A stretch of 64,000 nt of DNA, taken from positions 143,900,734 through 143,964,733 of the forward strand of contig CM043958.1 in NCBI GenBank assembly GCA_014529385.2, written 5' to 3'. Under the pieces are notes generated by a model, which saw only the letters and a list, made by a program, of their open reading frames with translations, ran no database searches and was not told the origin of the DNA. How positions within the stretch are numbered: position 1 is the stretch's first letter; every line of letters begins with the position of its first letter. Below are positions 41,487 through 54,384 of this stretch, one piece after another. A program made the translations under genes and the position numbers. This DNA comes from Adiantum capillus-veneris. Its lineage: Eukaryota; Streptophyta; Polypodiopsida; Polypodiales; Pteridaceae.

Positions 41487-41821
41487 TCAATGAGATTAGG
41501 CTAGACTAGATTTAGTTTAATTCATTTAAAAACACTTGATAAAAGAACCAATAGAAATTAAGATCTCTATAAAACTATTGGACAGTCTCTCATTGGGTCC
41601 AATGAGCATTCAACAGCCCAATGGCTTGCCTGATTCCTATTGGCCAGAAGACTAAGAGGTCCAATGAGAGTTTAATTGCATTTTATAAATACCTACAACT
41701 CTCACAAAAGGGGAAAGGGGGACTCATGTCACAATGCTATCACTTATGCTTCTCAATTGTCATTGGCTAAGCTTTGCAGGGGCCAATGGATGCCAACATG
41801 AGCAAATAGCAAGAGGGGTTG

Positions 41822-41885
<64 letters not shown>

Positions 41886-42600
41886 CTGATTTTTGCAAAG
41901 CATTATCACACACACACACTCGCACAAGCTCATTTGTGAAGAAAAGAAGACCATCTCCTTCTCTAGCTTTGAAGAAAAGCTCATCATCTACTCCAAGCTT
42001 GTGAGAAGGGAGGCATACACCAACAACTCTTGGCTTTGTGATGCAAATCCAACCAAGAGCCAAGCTCCAATGCATGCTCATCTCCTCTACCATGCTAATT
42101 ACTAAGCTATCAAGAGTGAACATGTGAGGAGACATACTTCTTTCTTGTAAGAATACTCCTTCTTCCTCTCGATCTACTCTCATACCCCGCTAGCTCTCAG
42201 CATCTTCGAAGGTGTGTGAGGTCTTGGGTCTGAGACCGTGAGGGAATCGATGTTGTGTTTTCAAGTTTAAGCTTGGTGCTTGAAACTTCCATCTTCATTG
42301 CACCAGCAAGTTATCGAAGGAACACAAAGTATTGTATTGTAAAATGTCTCCCTTGATGGGTGAAACCTACAATACAAAGCCTTTTGGAGGGGGGACCGGC
42401 TCCATGTAAATCCTGTCCTCAATTGTTGTCAATAGCTTAATTTCTCTCTCTTTTTGAAGTATTGTTCATGGGTATCTAGCTAGGTGTTATGATTTTGTTG
42501 CTCTCTCCATCCAAGCACTCTTGCTATGCTCATTAGGAAACTATTCTTAATGAAATGCTCACTATGTCTATGTTATTTTCCGCTACACACAAGTTACTGG
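41487..42600 (+). mobile_element. Chromovirus LTR, right part
   Basis: It continues the LTR interrupted at 33757: TCAATGAG at the junction, then the GA microsatellite (about 41826-41881), CACACACTCGCACAAG, and ATGCAAATCCAACCAAGAGCC. The GGAGGGGGGACCGGCTCCA block follows at about 42384. It ends near 42600, where 3' non-coding sequence of the same family follows instead of a primer site. Confidence 0.75.
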
Positions 42601-42602
42601 AC

Positions 42603-42970
42603 CATTAAATGTTACAGTAAGCAAATGTAAATGCTTTCTAAATGAACAATGTTTTTGTCTTATAAGACTAATCCTCTTTTGTGCACAAATTTAAATAGTA
42701 TGCATGCTTAGAATCAAGTTTGTGATGATGACGTCACGCAAACACCAAGTAGAATTTGTCACTCTACTTTGGGAGCATAATATGGACTAAAGAGCATACA
42801 TGCTTGCGGCAACTACATCTCCCAAGCACCAAATGGACTAGTCATCCATTCTGGAATGATGTCGTAGGGTGAAAAGGGATCCTCTACTCGCTAAGAAATG
42901 TAGACCAATGACTTAGACTTTATCTCTTCCACCTCATAGTCGAGGACGACTATGATTTCAAGAGAGAGAT
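42603..42970 (+). other. Chromovirus 3' non-coding region and polypurine tract
   Basis: The same sequence lies between pol and 3' LTR of copy 2 (54046-54117 continuing at 63052-63346). It ends CAAGAGAGAGATAA, the polypurine tract, directly before the LTR at 42971. The pol that should precede it is absent, so an element of this family has lost nearly all of its interior, or neighbouring copies recombined. Confidence 0.75.
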
Positions 42971-43657
42971 AATGCCATGAAATCTAATATCTAACCAACC
43001 CAAATTATTTTCTCATACTAAACTAATCATTTAATGTGGGAGAATAAACGGGAACAAGGGTTAGAATATAGACATGTGCTTATGGATCTGGCTCAACACA
43101 GGGCCAAGGTTAAAGGGGTCCAAATGAGAGATGGTCTTTTAAAGAGAAATGCTACCTAATGGAGCTTAAAGACCTTAGAGTTAGCTTCATTAAAGACCTC
43201 CAAAAGTTAGTGTTAAAAAGTCCTTTGACCTTAGGCAAGCTAGGGCTGACCTTGAGGTGGAAATCCTACCCAAGCATGAGGTGCTTGTTGGCTTGCAAAC
43301 TAAAGTGCTTAAAGTGTTTGTGGAAACCTTGCCCAAAGCTTGAGGTGATTTTTATGCGTAAAATGACTAAGGTTCTTGAAGTGTTCAATTCAAAGATAAA
43401 CTCTCAAGAGGCATAAACGGTTTCCATGCTTGATTGACTAAGTGCTTGAAGTGTACAATTCAAACCAAATGACTTAAGAAGCATAAAAGACACATGTCAA
43501 AATGCTCCACATGTGGCCCTCACGATTTTCTTGAATCCTATTGGATAGGCTTTAAAGGGGTCCAATGAGAATTTAGATGCATAAAAATAAATAATTAAGT
43601 TCTTCCTCTCTCAAAGAGGAAAAAGAGGACACATGTCCCAAATGATAAAACTAAATA

Positions 43658-43702
<45 letters not shown>

Positions 43703-44423
43703 ACTCTCCCACACACACACACACACACATTCTCTCCTTGTGTGGAGTGCAAAGTGCAAGAGCTCCATCTCCTTCTCCAAGCTTGTTGAGAAGTGGAGAG
43801 CCTACACCAACACTCTTGGCGATGGAATGCAAATCCAACCAAGAGCCATGCTTCAATACTTAAGCTTGCCATCTTCTTCATCTTCATTACTATGCTATTA
43901 TGCTATGCTAACCACGAAGAGCGATGATAAGTGAGGAACTATTTCTTTCTCCTATGGATGATTCTTCTTCCTCTTCCCTACCCTCACATTCCCCGCTAGC
44001 TCTCTCCACCTTCGAAGGTGTTTGAGGCCTTGGGACTGAGGCTTGGGATAGTTAATGCTTTTTGCAAACTTTATGTTATGCTCGTGATGCATGAAGCTTT
44101 CCATCTTCATAGCATCACCAAGGTCACAAGGAACACAAAGATTGTATTGTAACAAGTCTCTCTTGATGGGAGAATCTATAATACAAACGCCTTTTGGAGG
44201 GGGGACCGGCTCCAAGTAAATCCGGTCCTCCACTATTGTCATGTTCTCTAATACTCTCTCTCTTGCAAAAGTATTGTTCATGCCAAGTTAATGAATTACT
44301 ATGTTTATGTTGCCACCATCAATTAAGTTCACACCCTATGTTCTCAAAGTAATCTCACAAAAATGCTCACTCTAAATCTCTTAATTCCGCTATTCTCAAA
44401 GTTCATAGGCCATTTTCATTACG
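42971..44423 (+). mobile_element. Chromovirus 3' LTR
   Basis: It begins TGCCATGAAATCTAATATC after the polypurine tract and ends at about CATTTTCATTACG; no primer site follows, so it is a 3' LTR. It contains GA (43661-43699) and CA microsatellites. Confidence 0.8.
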
Positions 44424-45550
44424 CACACTTGTTCCCTATGATAAGTTATCCTCTTTGGCAAATTTGGTTTTAAGTTGGAAGACTGTTGGATTCCCAAAAT
44501 GCCTTTTTTTTTTGGATTGCACTGCAATCCTGATTTTTGGTTGCAAACTTGATTTTGTGACCCAAATTTGACCGAACTTAACAAGCACACACTAAATAGC
44601 AATTACAATGACAATATCCCCAAGTTGGTACAAAAGTGACAATGTTGACTAATTGTTTATAATTGTATTTATATCATTTTATATATTGTAGTCAAGATTT
44701 GGACCCAAGATTCCCCAATGCTTTGCAAACACAATCGTATCACCAAATTAAATTTTGGTCAATTTTCAAGCAAAATTGGTAGTTGTGAGATTTTTGGGCT
44801 AGATCCAAACTTCACAAGCGACTTGTAAAAAACATATACATAATAACCTACTGCTCACAATGTTAAGCATCACAATTGTTAGAAAATGCTTTAAAAATCT
44901 TGAGTTTTTTAGTCCAAACTTGCTATAGACTATCTAGGTAGTAGTTTTGAACCTTTGATCAATATGAGCCACACTGTAAATTCTCTTGGAAGACTCTAGA
45001 GACTTTTAAGGGGTTATTCATACCTCCAATGATTGAATCTACTTACCTTGATTTTATAAAAGCATAAAAAGGTAGAAGATTTGGAAAATAAAAAAAACAT
45101 TAAGAAATAACTCTTGAATTGTGATGACCTTTCATAATCTCCCACAAGTATCGAACATCCAATACCAACCAAAACTAGCCTAATCTACTCTAACATGGTC
45201 CTAGACAAACATCCAATACTCCGAAAACACCCCTACATAGGTGGTAAAATATGGTCCTAGACAAGCATCCGATACTCCCAAAACACCCCTAGATAGCTGG
45301 TAGAATCCAATCTCCAACTATGTGCTAAATGGATAAAAAGGTTGACTATGCCAAAATAGTATAGAGGAAATCTTGGACAAAGAAAGTGATTTTTGATATG
45401 TGAGGTATTATATTAGAAAGAGCAAAAAAATTACATATTCTCAAAATGAAGCTCAGTTAGATGGAGGTGGGTAAATACATAAAGTCCCAAAAATAGAACC
45501 ATTAAAAAAACATCATCATGGACACATAGAAGAATTTTAGATCTGTTTTT
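44424..45550. other. AT-rich tract, no gene recognised
   Basis: It has a T-run near 44507 and many short AT-rich words. One 56-bp tandem duplication (45195-45306, ATGGTCCTAGACAAG) is the only structure seen. Its right part may be the 3' end of the LINE. Confidence 0.45.
45195..45306. repeat. 56-bp tandem duplication
   Basis: ATGGTCCTAGACAA-A/G-CATCC-A/G-ATACTCC and the following AAACACCCCTA repeat twice with a few substitutions. Confidence 0.85.
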
Positions 45551-47403
45551 GTTGGGACACTCTCAAACAATTAAGCATGAGCATCAGCCACTTTATTAAG
45601 GTGCTCTCAGTAGACTAGCTTGATGAGTACGGCTTCAGCTACATCAACCAACTTGCTTCAATACTCATGCCTTGGTTTAAGGAATGCTTTTGCATGGTTC
45701 ACCATTTCATCTATAGATCTTCTTTCTCAGTTGCCACATATCTTTCCGAGCGTCATAGTTGGATCAGTATTTGGCTTCACAAGTAGCCCTTAGCTTCAAA
45801 GGCCTGCATAATAACAATAGAGAGCCATTCATTGCAAACTAGCTGAGAATTGGCGAAAACTTTACTACAACTTTTGATCCAAATGTGCCATAAATATTCA
45901 ACTTGCACAATGTTGGTAGGGAATCCCATAAAATCCCCTAAAAGAATATGTTGCCAAAACAAATTGGAGTATTTAATGCTAGCTAAATGATACAGAATGT
46001 GCAAGTTGGTTTAATTATCTTTACAAGTAATACATAAATGAAAACTTTCTTCCTAAGCAAATTTGCAACGCTAACAGGTCCCATCTCCAAGTCCAAGCTT
46101 GAGAGCTTAAATACATGTGCATATACTTTTGTGAAGGATAAGCCACAAAAAAGCATATATTTTTGGGGCAAGATGTTTAGCCCAAATCATTGTAAATGTC
46201 CACCACATGTAGTCAAATTTAATGTTATCCTAGTGGGATTTATCATGCATATCTAAAACGAGGTAGGGTTTGTATATGTTCCATACATGCCATATTCTTT
46301 TAATCCAAGCCATTTCCTTTAATGGGATGGAGAGAGGTCAAGAATATATTTTTTCAAAATAGGGCCTGAACAAAAAGAGTATTGTTTGATATTCCTATGT
46401 ATAAGATGGACACAATCACTGAGTGGAAAAAAAAGATCTCACAATCCATTTTTCCATTAGTTTATCTGCTGCTATCGCGATGTCAATGATACCCAGGCCG
46501 CTTGATGCTTAGGGAGGATACAAAATTTCCAACTAACTTTTGCCATGCCATTTTGGGAATGGTCACCCTCCCATAAGAAGTTCATACAAATCTTGTGTAA
46601 TTTTTGGAGGGTTGTTTTAAGGGTTGCTAGTAGGAGACATAAAACAATAAAGAGGACACAATGTAGTGGGTTATGATCAAAACTTTGCTTGGCATGTTAA
46701 AACAGAAAACCTATTCCCCTTTGAGATTTGCCTAAAACTTATGGATAGCCCATTTCCACCTTTGTTTTTTACTAATATAAAAACCAATTGGGATGCCCAA
46801 TAGGCAAAAAGGCACCCCTTTTGCGATTCCTTGATAGCTTTCTACTTTGAAATTAAGATGTATTTTGTCGAAGAGTATACACTTGTCTTAGCAAGGTTAA
46901 TCATTGAGACTAAGGCTGTGCAGAAGAGGTAAAGACGTTTCTAGAATTCAACAACAGACTACACATCATTGTGGATCAGGTCGGTCGTGTCTTCAACAAC
47001 AAACTGTGGCACATCTGTTCATGTTCAGAGAGAGGGATTCGCTTTATCTTTCCTTGTTGCATCATGCCTTGGACCAAACAAGTTAAGACTTTAGTGACAA
47101 TAGCAAAAGGAAGAGGTGTCAATGGACAGTGTTGCCTAATAGACTTCATAAGATTTATGTGATTGGTTAGCATACCATTGACACAAACGTTTGAGTTGGC
47201 ATTTCGTAAGCGAGTTAAAATATCCAAGATCAACCACATGCCTATACCCATATCTTTCATACATTGAACGATATCTTATTCTATTTCGTCATGATATAAG
47301 TCCATCTTTGCAAAAGTAAATACTCTAGTATAGTCGAGAGGAAGTCTTGAACAACGAACATGAGTACAAGGTTTTCACTAGTTTAAGTTGCCTTGTCCTT
47401 GAC
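45551..47403 (-). pseudogene. LINE (non-LTR retrotransposon) RT and zf-RVT remnant, cut by chromovirus 2
   Basis: On the minus strand from 47403: VFTFAKMDLYHDEIE and MKDMGIGMWLILDILTRL, NSNVCVNGMLTNHINLMKSI, RQHCPLTPLPFAIVTKVL. These follow the LINE RT series (LDFEKAYD, SxVxVNG, RQGCPLSPxLF). The catalytic block FADD is degraded to FVVEDTT in a shifted frame near 46980. Further on MNFLWEGDHSQNGMAKVSW and, shifted, GLGIIDIAIAADKLMEKWIV are the usual C-terminal RT/connection sequences. A zf-RVT-like part is at 46171-45780. The 5' half would lie beyond the chromovirus, outside the window. It has many stops and is an old copy. Confidence 0.75.
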
Positions 47404-48936
47404 TGTCATAAAATCTAATATCTAACCAACCCAAATGATTTTCTCATATTAAACTGATCATTTAACATGGGAGAATAAACGGGAACAAGGGTTAAGATAT
47501 AGACATGTGCTTATAGATCTATCTCAACACGGGGCCAATGGTAAAGGGACCCAGATGAGAGATGGTCTATCAAAGAGCAAGGCTAACCATTGGAGCATAA
47601 TACCTTAGGGCTAGCTTCATTGAAGACCTCCAATAGTTAGTGTAAAAGTCTTTTGACCTTAGGTAGCTAGGGCTGAGCTTGAGGTGGGAACCCGGTCCAA
47701 GCTTAAGGTGCTTGAGGTGCTTGTCGTGCTTGATGACTAAGGTGCTTGTCATGCTTGAGATGCTAGGGCTGTACTTGAGGTGAGAACCCAATCCAAGCTT
47801 AAAGTGCTTAAGGGCCAAGCTTGTGGTGGGAATTGGGCCTAAGCTTGAGGGGCTTGAGGTGTCAAAAAAGTCAAGATTCAATCCCTAAAAGGAGGGGGCG
47901 AGTCCCTACAACAGGGGGGATGAGAGAGAACACGCACACAGTCACACAAGGCATGCTTGGTACAAAGAAAGCAAAAGGGACACTTGTCAAGTTCCTCCTC
48001 ATGTTGCCCTCATAGTGTGCCTGAAGCCTATTGGTTGGCCACCCAAGGGGTCCGATGATAATTGAGGAGATTTAATTAATTATCTTTGCATTTATCAAGT
48101 CCTCTCTCTCAAAGGGGAAAGGGGGACACTTGTCCCAAGGTAACCCTTGTTGCTTGTAATGCCTCCTGCTTGTGATTTGCTAGGCCTGGAGGGGTCCAAT
48201 GAGCTTCAAGCATGAGCTACAAGGGGGGGTCGATCAAAGCAAGCTAGGGGGTTGCTTGAGGGGTATACTCTCCCACACACACACTCATGGTGCATTGTGC
48301 AAAGTGCAAGAGCTCTCTTCTTCTCCAAGCAAGTAGAGGTTGAGAGCCTACACCAACACTCTTGGCTATGGAGTGCAAATCCAACCAAGAGCCATGCTTC
48401 AATGTTTAAGCTTGCCATCTTCTCCATCTTCATTACTATGCTATTGTGTTTGCTAGCAAGAAGAGTGATGATAAGTGAGGAACTAATTCTTTCTCCTATG
48501 AAATGTTTCTTCTTCCTCTTCCCTACCCTCATTCCCTGCTAGCTCTCTCCACCTTTGAAGGTGTTTGAGGTCTTGGGACTGAGGCTTGGGATAGTTAAAG
48601 CTTTCCACAAAGTTTATGTTAATATGCTTGGGATGCATGAAGCTTTCCATCTTCATTGCATCACCTAGGTCACAAGAAACACATCTTAATGGGAGAAATC
48701 ATAATACAAATGCCTATTGGAGGGGGGACCGGCTCCACATAAATCCGATCATCAACTGCTACCATGTTCTCTTAATTTTCTCTCTTGCAAAAGTATTGTT
48801 CATGCCAAGTTAACTAATTACTATGCCTATGTTTTTATCTTCAATTATGTTCATCCGCTATGCTCACAAAGTAATTTCTCAAAAGTACTCTTATTAATTT
48901 CTGCTACTCTCGAGTGAATATGCCAATTCCATTACA
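47404..48936 (+). mobile_element. Chromovirus copy 2, 5' LTR
   Basis: 1533 bp from TGTCATAAAATCTAATATC to CCATTACA. Near 47690-47850 it has a GAGGTGCTTG-type minisatellite, expanded differently in the 3' LTR (63640-63850). Confidence 0.88.
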
Positions 48937-48937
48937 T

Positions 48938-48949
48938 TGGTATCAGAGC
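48938..48949 (+). promoter_or_regulatory. Primer-binding site of chromovirus copy 2
   Basis: TGGTATCAGAGC, an exact initiator Met-tRNA site, one base after the LTR end. Confidence 0.9.
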
Positions 48950-50560
48950 ATTTTGTTTCTCTTTTCTTGCTTAAGAAGAGAGGTCCTTAAGTAGCCTCCA
49001 TATGGTTGATTTTGTTAATTATATTAGGGTAAGTGGAACTGGGATCTATTATCGGTTTTGTTGAGCCCACTATGTGGGATATGGTGTACACCTCGGGAGC
49101 TTTGGACTTAAAAATGGAGTATTTTTAGACTTGCCTATGGCTTAACCATTATTGAGCCATAAGAAGTCCAAAAGGAGCTAGCCCTCGGCAACTCTGCTAT
49201 GTTAGACCTACTCCACTACTCTCTATACTTAACCACTTCGAGCCATGGGTGTAGATACTTAAGAGCCAATTTTCAAAGGCTAAGAGGAGTGGCAACTAAG
49301 GTTTTGAACAATAACCAAGAGAGTAGAATGAACATTGATAGCTTTGATTTTGCACATGAAGGTGCTAATGATGATGCCCCCATGTTTGTCAATTATCTCA
49401 TTACTAGGTTGCAGCAAGCTATGGGCAACCCTACTTTGCAAGCCGAAGTTACACAACAACTTCGCGCCTATGGGATTTCGCTTCCTCTCCAAGAGGAGAG
49501 AGAGCTTAGGAGGCCTCTTGAAGAGACCCCCAAAAGAAGACTCTCTCCCATACGAGAGGAGGAATCCAAAGAGCAAGAAAGCAATGAAACTTTAAGTTCC
49601 TCTAAAGATGTGGCTCCACTAAGACGGCGGTCTAGACAATCGCCCACTCCTCCCAAGAGAAAAAGATAAACACATAGTCCTTCTCCTCGTCATTTGCAAA
49701 AGGGAAGAGAGGAAACAAAGGAATAAAAGGGCTAGAAAGAAGTCACCCTCTTCTCCTTCTTCTTTACCTTCCTCCTCTTCCGACGAAATCTATGGTTATT
49801 CTCCTAGAGAATACAAGAGGGGAAGACATCGCAAATCATACCATGCATGGCGAAGGTCACAAAAGCTAAAGAAGTTCAAAGAGGGAGGAAAGAGTATCTA
49901 TGATGGCACCTTTGGTGCTACCAACAAAGTGTTGGCCTTGATCCAACAATTTGATGCGGCCTTTGGGTGGAGACGAGGGCTTCACGGAGTCCTCCAAGCT
50001 ACATCATGTAGCTATGCACTTCCAAAAAGCAACTCGTCAATGGTGGGCTAGCCTTCGTGGGCAACGGTGAAGCCCCAAAGACATGGAAAACTCTACGAGT
50101 TTCCATCACGAAGAAATTCCTTGCAAGAGATGCAAAGGACATAGTGCTTACTAAACGGTGCAGCTTGAAGCTTCTCTCTCATGAGTCTATCCACAAGTAT
50201 GTATACAAGTTTTGGGATTTACATCTCAAGGCTACTGTCTTTCAAAAGATAGACTTTGCCGAGCAAAAGCAACAATTGTGTGTGGGATTACTTGAAGAGA
50301 TGGCCGAATACATCAAATCTCAATGGCCTGGTTCTATCACCAAAGTAATCCATCACACCATGGTTGCTTCACGCATCAATTTCCATCAAGGGGCTAGACG
50401 AAATGTCAAGCCCATGGAAAACAAAGACAAAAATGATGCAAAGGGGAAAACCAATGTTCAAAATTCTTCCCAAGTCACTTCTAACAACAACAACAACAAT
50501 CCGTCCAAGGAGAAGGGAGTTTACAAAGGCAAAAACAAACCCTCCTGAAGAGCTTGAAGC
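48950..50560 (+). pseudogene. Chromovirus copy 2 gag
   Basis: After a ~370-bp leader a frame opens whose likely start is the ATG at 49328 (MNIDSFDFAHEGANDDAPMF), with RLQQAMGNPTLQAEVTQQLR and a basic, Ser/Arg-rich region ending RQSPTPPKRKR. A stop at 49666 and a shift follow. Gag continues with SSSDEIYGYSPREYKRGRH, HFQKATRQWWASL, TWKTLRVSITKKFLARDAKD and CSLKLLSHESIHKYVYKFWD. This is the retrotransposon capsid pattern. The frame ends at 50548, close to the knuckle. Confidence 0.82.
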
Positions 50561-51364
50561 TTTTTGCAAGGACCATAAATGTTTCAAGTGTGGGGATCAA
50601 GGACATGGCTATCGTTCTTGCCCCAAGAAGAATGCTCACAATGAGACTCCTGGGCTTCCACCAACGAAGCTCCAAAAGAGGATGTTCATTGCAAAGGATC
50701 ATCACTTTCCTATGCTTGGGGAAAGGTAAGAGAGCATGATTCCTTCATCTTGTTTGACCCTAGATCTACTCACAACTTCATATCAACGGAGTTGGCCACC
50801 AAGTTGGGCATTCAAGCTTTCGAGATGGGAGATATGGTAATGGCTGACACAACTTTCAAGGGACAACAAGCCTCTGTTACTCCCTTGATTGGGAAGTTGA
50901 GGCTTCATGTCCAAAGCTTTGTCGACAGAGAAGACTTTTTCATCTCTCCTCTCCAACATGAGGATGCTATCTTAGGGGCACCATGGTTTGATCGCATGGT
51001 TGCCAATATGAAATTCCCTGAAAGGAGAATCTACTTCACCTACAGGAGAAAGAACATGTATATAGATGCTAGTGAGCGTGGTCGCACTATTCCACTTGTA
51101 AATCCTCTTCCTTTTGATAAATCAATGAAGAGCTCAATTTCTGCGTACATGATTTTTGTCAAAGAATCTCTAAAAGATCCTAATGTTTTATCAAATGTAA
51201 ATGTTAGGAATCAAGAAGAGTTAGACTTGTCTAATTTTCTAAAAGGATTCCAAGATGTGTTCATAGATGATATCCCTATGGACTTACCTCCAAAACGAGG
51301 GGATGATGACCATCGCATTGAGCTCCTTCCAGGAAGCTCACCACCTAACAAGCCTCCTCATTGA
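50561..51364 (+). pseudogene. Chromovirus copy 2 zinc knuckle and protease
   Basis: The knuckle CFKCGDQGHGYRSC (50584-50625) is a complete C-x2-C-x4-H-x4-C. The protease (from 50726) has FILFDPRSTHNFISTELATK: the active-site triplet is D-P-R, whereas copy 1 has D-P-G, so the essential Gly is replaced by Arg. TPLIGKLRLHVQSFVDRED and AILGAPWFDRMVANMKFP follow, the second being the conserved ILG-x-PW block of the fold. Confidence 0.82.
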
Positions 51365-52291
51365 GTCTCTCAAGCTCAACAAGAGGAGATCATGAGGCAA
51401 TTACACGAATTGGTAGACAAAGGGATGGTGAGGCCTAGTTCCTCTCCCTTTTGTTCTCCAGTCTTTTTAGTGCAAAAGAAAGATGATACATACCATATGT
51501 GTGTGGACTATCGAGCACTAAACCATATCACTATCAAAAACAGATTTCCCGTGCCTCGTGTAGAAGATCTGTTTGATAAGCTACAAGGCTCCACCTACTT
51601 CAATAGGAGTGACCTTAAAAGTGGCTATCATCAAATAAGGATCGTGGATGGAGATATCCTAAAGACCGTGTTTCGCACAACGTTTGGTCTTTATAAATAT
51701 CTAGTCATGCCTTTTGGCTTGACTAATGCACCAGCTACGTTCAATCGTCTAATGAAAAAAAAAATAGACCTTACCGCAAATTCATGGGAGTGTTCTTTGA
51801 TGATATCATCATCTACTCCAAGTCTTTGGAGGAACATAAGCAACATCTCCAAGTGATTTTTCAAGCATTGAAGGAGAACAAGCTTTTTCTCAACCAAAAG
51901 AAAAGTGAATTTTTTTATACAAGAGATTCAATACTTAGGTCATATTATCTCTCAAGATGGTATCCATATGGATCCATCAAAGTTAGAGGTAATAAAAGCA
52001 TGGCCTAATCCAAGGAAACTACATGAGCTAAGAAGCTTTATTGGTATGTGCTCATACTATATACGCTTCATAGCAAAATTCTCTCAAATAGCAAGACCAC
52101 TACATGACTTGACTAAGAAGAACTTTAAGTATGCATGGACTAAGGAGAAAAATTCTTTTGATAAGCTCGAGGCGAAACTTACCTCCCAACCAGTCCTCAT
52201 GCTTCCGGATCTCTCAAAGCCATTTGAGTCCAATGTGATGCTTGTGGTGATTGCCTTGGAGCAGTTTTGCTTCAAGAAGGGCATGCCATAG
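51365..52291 (+). pseudogene. Chromovirus copy 2 reverse transcriptase
   Basis: After a stop at 51362-51364 comes [60 protein letters not shown]. Then, with a shift at an A-run near 51762, [20 protein letters not shown] has both catalytic Asp residues (about 51795). Another shift at 51915 leads to QEIQYLGHIISQDGIHMDPS, HELRSFIGMCSYYIRFIAKF and LMLPDLSKPFE. Confidence 0.85.
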
Positions 52292-53160
52292 CATATGAGA
52301 GCTGAAGGCTCAATACGGATGAACGAGTCTTGGGCATTTATGAGAAAGAGCTTTTAGCTATTCTACATGCCCTAGACACATGGAATCACTACTTATTGGG
52401 GACTCCATTTATTCTACGAACCAACCACCAAAGTCTCAAGTATTTCATGACACAAACCAAGCTTTCCGACAAATAAATAAGGTGGAAAAATTTTCTTTTG
52501 CAACTTAACTTCCATATTGCTCACATTGCTAGTAAGCACAATCAAGTGGTGGATGCACTTTCACGACGACCAAAAGTTAATGCGATGTTTATAGCTACTC
52601 ACAATGATCTATCCTCTATAATAGATGAGTATGCTACTGACCCTGACTTTAGAGACATAATCTCAGCCCTTACTTTGGGGAAGAAAGAGGAACCATTCAC
52701 ATTGCAGGTGGTTCTCTTCTCCACGGCAATAGGCTATGTGTTACCCATTCACTTTGTGATAAAGTTATGTATAATCCCATGTTCCTCCCTATGCGGGGCA
52801 TAGAAGTATTCAACCTACTCTTTGAGAAGTAGAGACGTATTTCTATTGGCCTACCATGAAAGTGGACATACGAGAGTATGTTTCAAAATGTGTAGTATGC
52901 CAAAAGACAAAGTATGATAGAGGGAAGCAACCTGGATTACTCTAGCCATTGCCTATCCCGAATTCACCATGGGAGAGTATATCCATGGATTTCATCTTTG
53001 GATTGCCCAAGTCTATCCATGGGAATACGAGAATATGGACAATAGTTGATAGGTTAAGCAAGCACACTTTATTCCTGTCAAAAAGACTATTAAGGCACTC
53101 CAAATGACAACTCTCTTCATATCTCAGATTTTCAAACACCATGGATTACCAGCATCCATC
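52292..53160 (+). pseudogene. Chromovirus copy 2 RNase H and integrase N-terminal part
   Basis: Several frames. RNase H: VLGIYEKELLAILHALDTWN and LLGTPFILRTNHQSLKYF, in which the catalytic D of RTDHQ is N. Next LNFHIAHIASKHNQVVDALS. The integrase zinc region is damaged (CVVCQ region near 52895), then [17 protein letters not shown]. Stops at about 52303, 52476 and 52800. Confidence 0.78.
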
Positions 53161-54045
53161 GTGTCAGATAGAGGTCCTAGAATGACCATTAATTTCTAGA
53201 AAGGTCTCTTTGAAAATCTAGGAACAAGATTGAATTTCTCTTTGGCCTATCACCCACAAACGGATGGCCAAAGTGAGATAGCCAATCTTATGATACTTGA
53301 TCTTGTTAAGACTTATGTTACCGAAGTAGATCAATGCTCACAATGGGAAAAGTACTTACCTCTTGTAGAGTATGCCTACAATAATATTGTACATACTTCT
53401 ACAGGAAAATCACCTTTTGAGATCATTGAGGGAAGACCTACAAGTCCCTTACTACTCAAAGTACATGGGAAGATCTTCGCCGCTGTTGAGTATAGCCGTG
53501 ACCTACAAGAATCTTTTCAAAAGATTAAGGAGGCTATATCCATTTCTCAACAAAGGCAAAAAGCTGTTGTTGACAACACAGAAGGACCTTAACATTCAAA
53601 GAAAATGATTAGTCCTTGCTTAAGTTTCCTAAGGCTCGATTAAAGCAAACCACGGGCAAAAATCCTACGAGCCATCAAAAGTATTATGCTAAGCTAGCAA
53701 AAAGTCCTTTCCAAACCTTGAAGCCTATGAATGAGACGGCCTACCAACTCAAGTTGCCCAACCATTGTCTCATGCACAATGATTTTCATGTGAGCCTACT
53801 CAAGGAGAGCCACCAAGTGAACCAATTATTGAAGACCCTCCTGAAGTTGAAGACCAAGAAGAGGTACTACAACCCGAAGCTATCCTTCGACATGAAGAGA
53901 AGGTATTACAACATGTAAGATTATTCGACAATATCTTATTAAATTCAAAAATTATCCTTATGAAGATGCTAGATGGATGTAAGGAATACAGCTTAAGGAT
54001 AATATGAACCTTGTCAATGCTTATAATGCTACATTAGAGTAAGCA
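53161..54045 (+). pseudogene. Chromovirus copy 2 integrase C-terminal part and chromodomain-like end
   Basis: VSDRGPRMTINF keeps the second catalytic Asp, and HPQTDGQSEIANLMILDLVK keeps the Glu. SQWEKYLPLVEYAYNNIVHT and STGKSPFEIIEGRPTSPLL follow. Later frames give the GPY/F remnant (SPFQTLKPMNETAYQLKL), NDFHVSLLK, and EEVLQPEAILRHEEKVLQH. After a shift, YLIKFKNYPYEDARWM is the chromodomain-like tail. A stop precedes the 3' non-coding region. Confidence 0.8.
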
Positions 54046-54117
54046 AATGTACAAATTTCTTTTAAATGACCCATGTTTTTGTCTTATCAGACTAATTCTT
54101 TTTATAAAAAAAACTTG
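54046..54117 (+). other. Chromovirus copy 2, 3' non-coding region, left part
   Basis: It aligns with 42610-42683 and is continued, after copia C, at 63052. Its last five bases ACTTG are the left target duplication of copia C. Confidence 0.85.
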
Positions 54118-54301
54118 TGAAGTGCGTGAGCGGGAGCGTGTGTGAGTGTGTGCAAGAATGGAGAAGAGAGGAGACCTTGTGTTTGCAGGGGCTAAAACCC
54201 ACTCTCTACATGTGAGCCCTCTTATTCTATTATGTACATAATGAATAAGTATAGTGGGCGCGCACCTGGCCTAACCGGTCACATGGGGCTTTACTCCAAC
54301 A
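54118..54301 (-). mobile_element. Copia C 3' LTR
   Basis: On the minus strand it starts TGTTGGAGTAAAGCCCC and ends GCACTTCA. A polypurine tract (ACGTGGGAGGTT, 54302-54313) precedes it. A CTTATTC...GAATAAG hairpin around a TTATGTACATAA palindrome is inside. Confidence 0.85.
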
Positions 54302-54384
54302 ACCTCCCACGTAAAGGCCAATGTGGCGGTGAGAGAGAAAAGAAAACCGTACAAAACCTGTACAAGGCCATCACAAGTATGACC

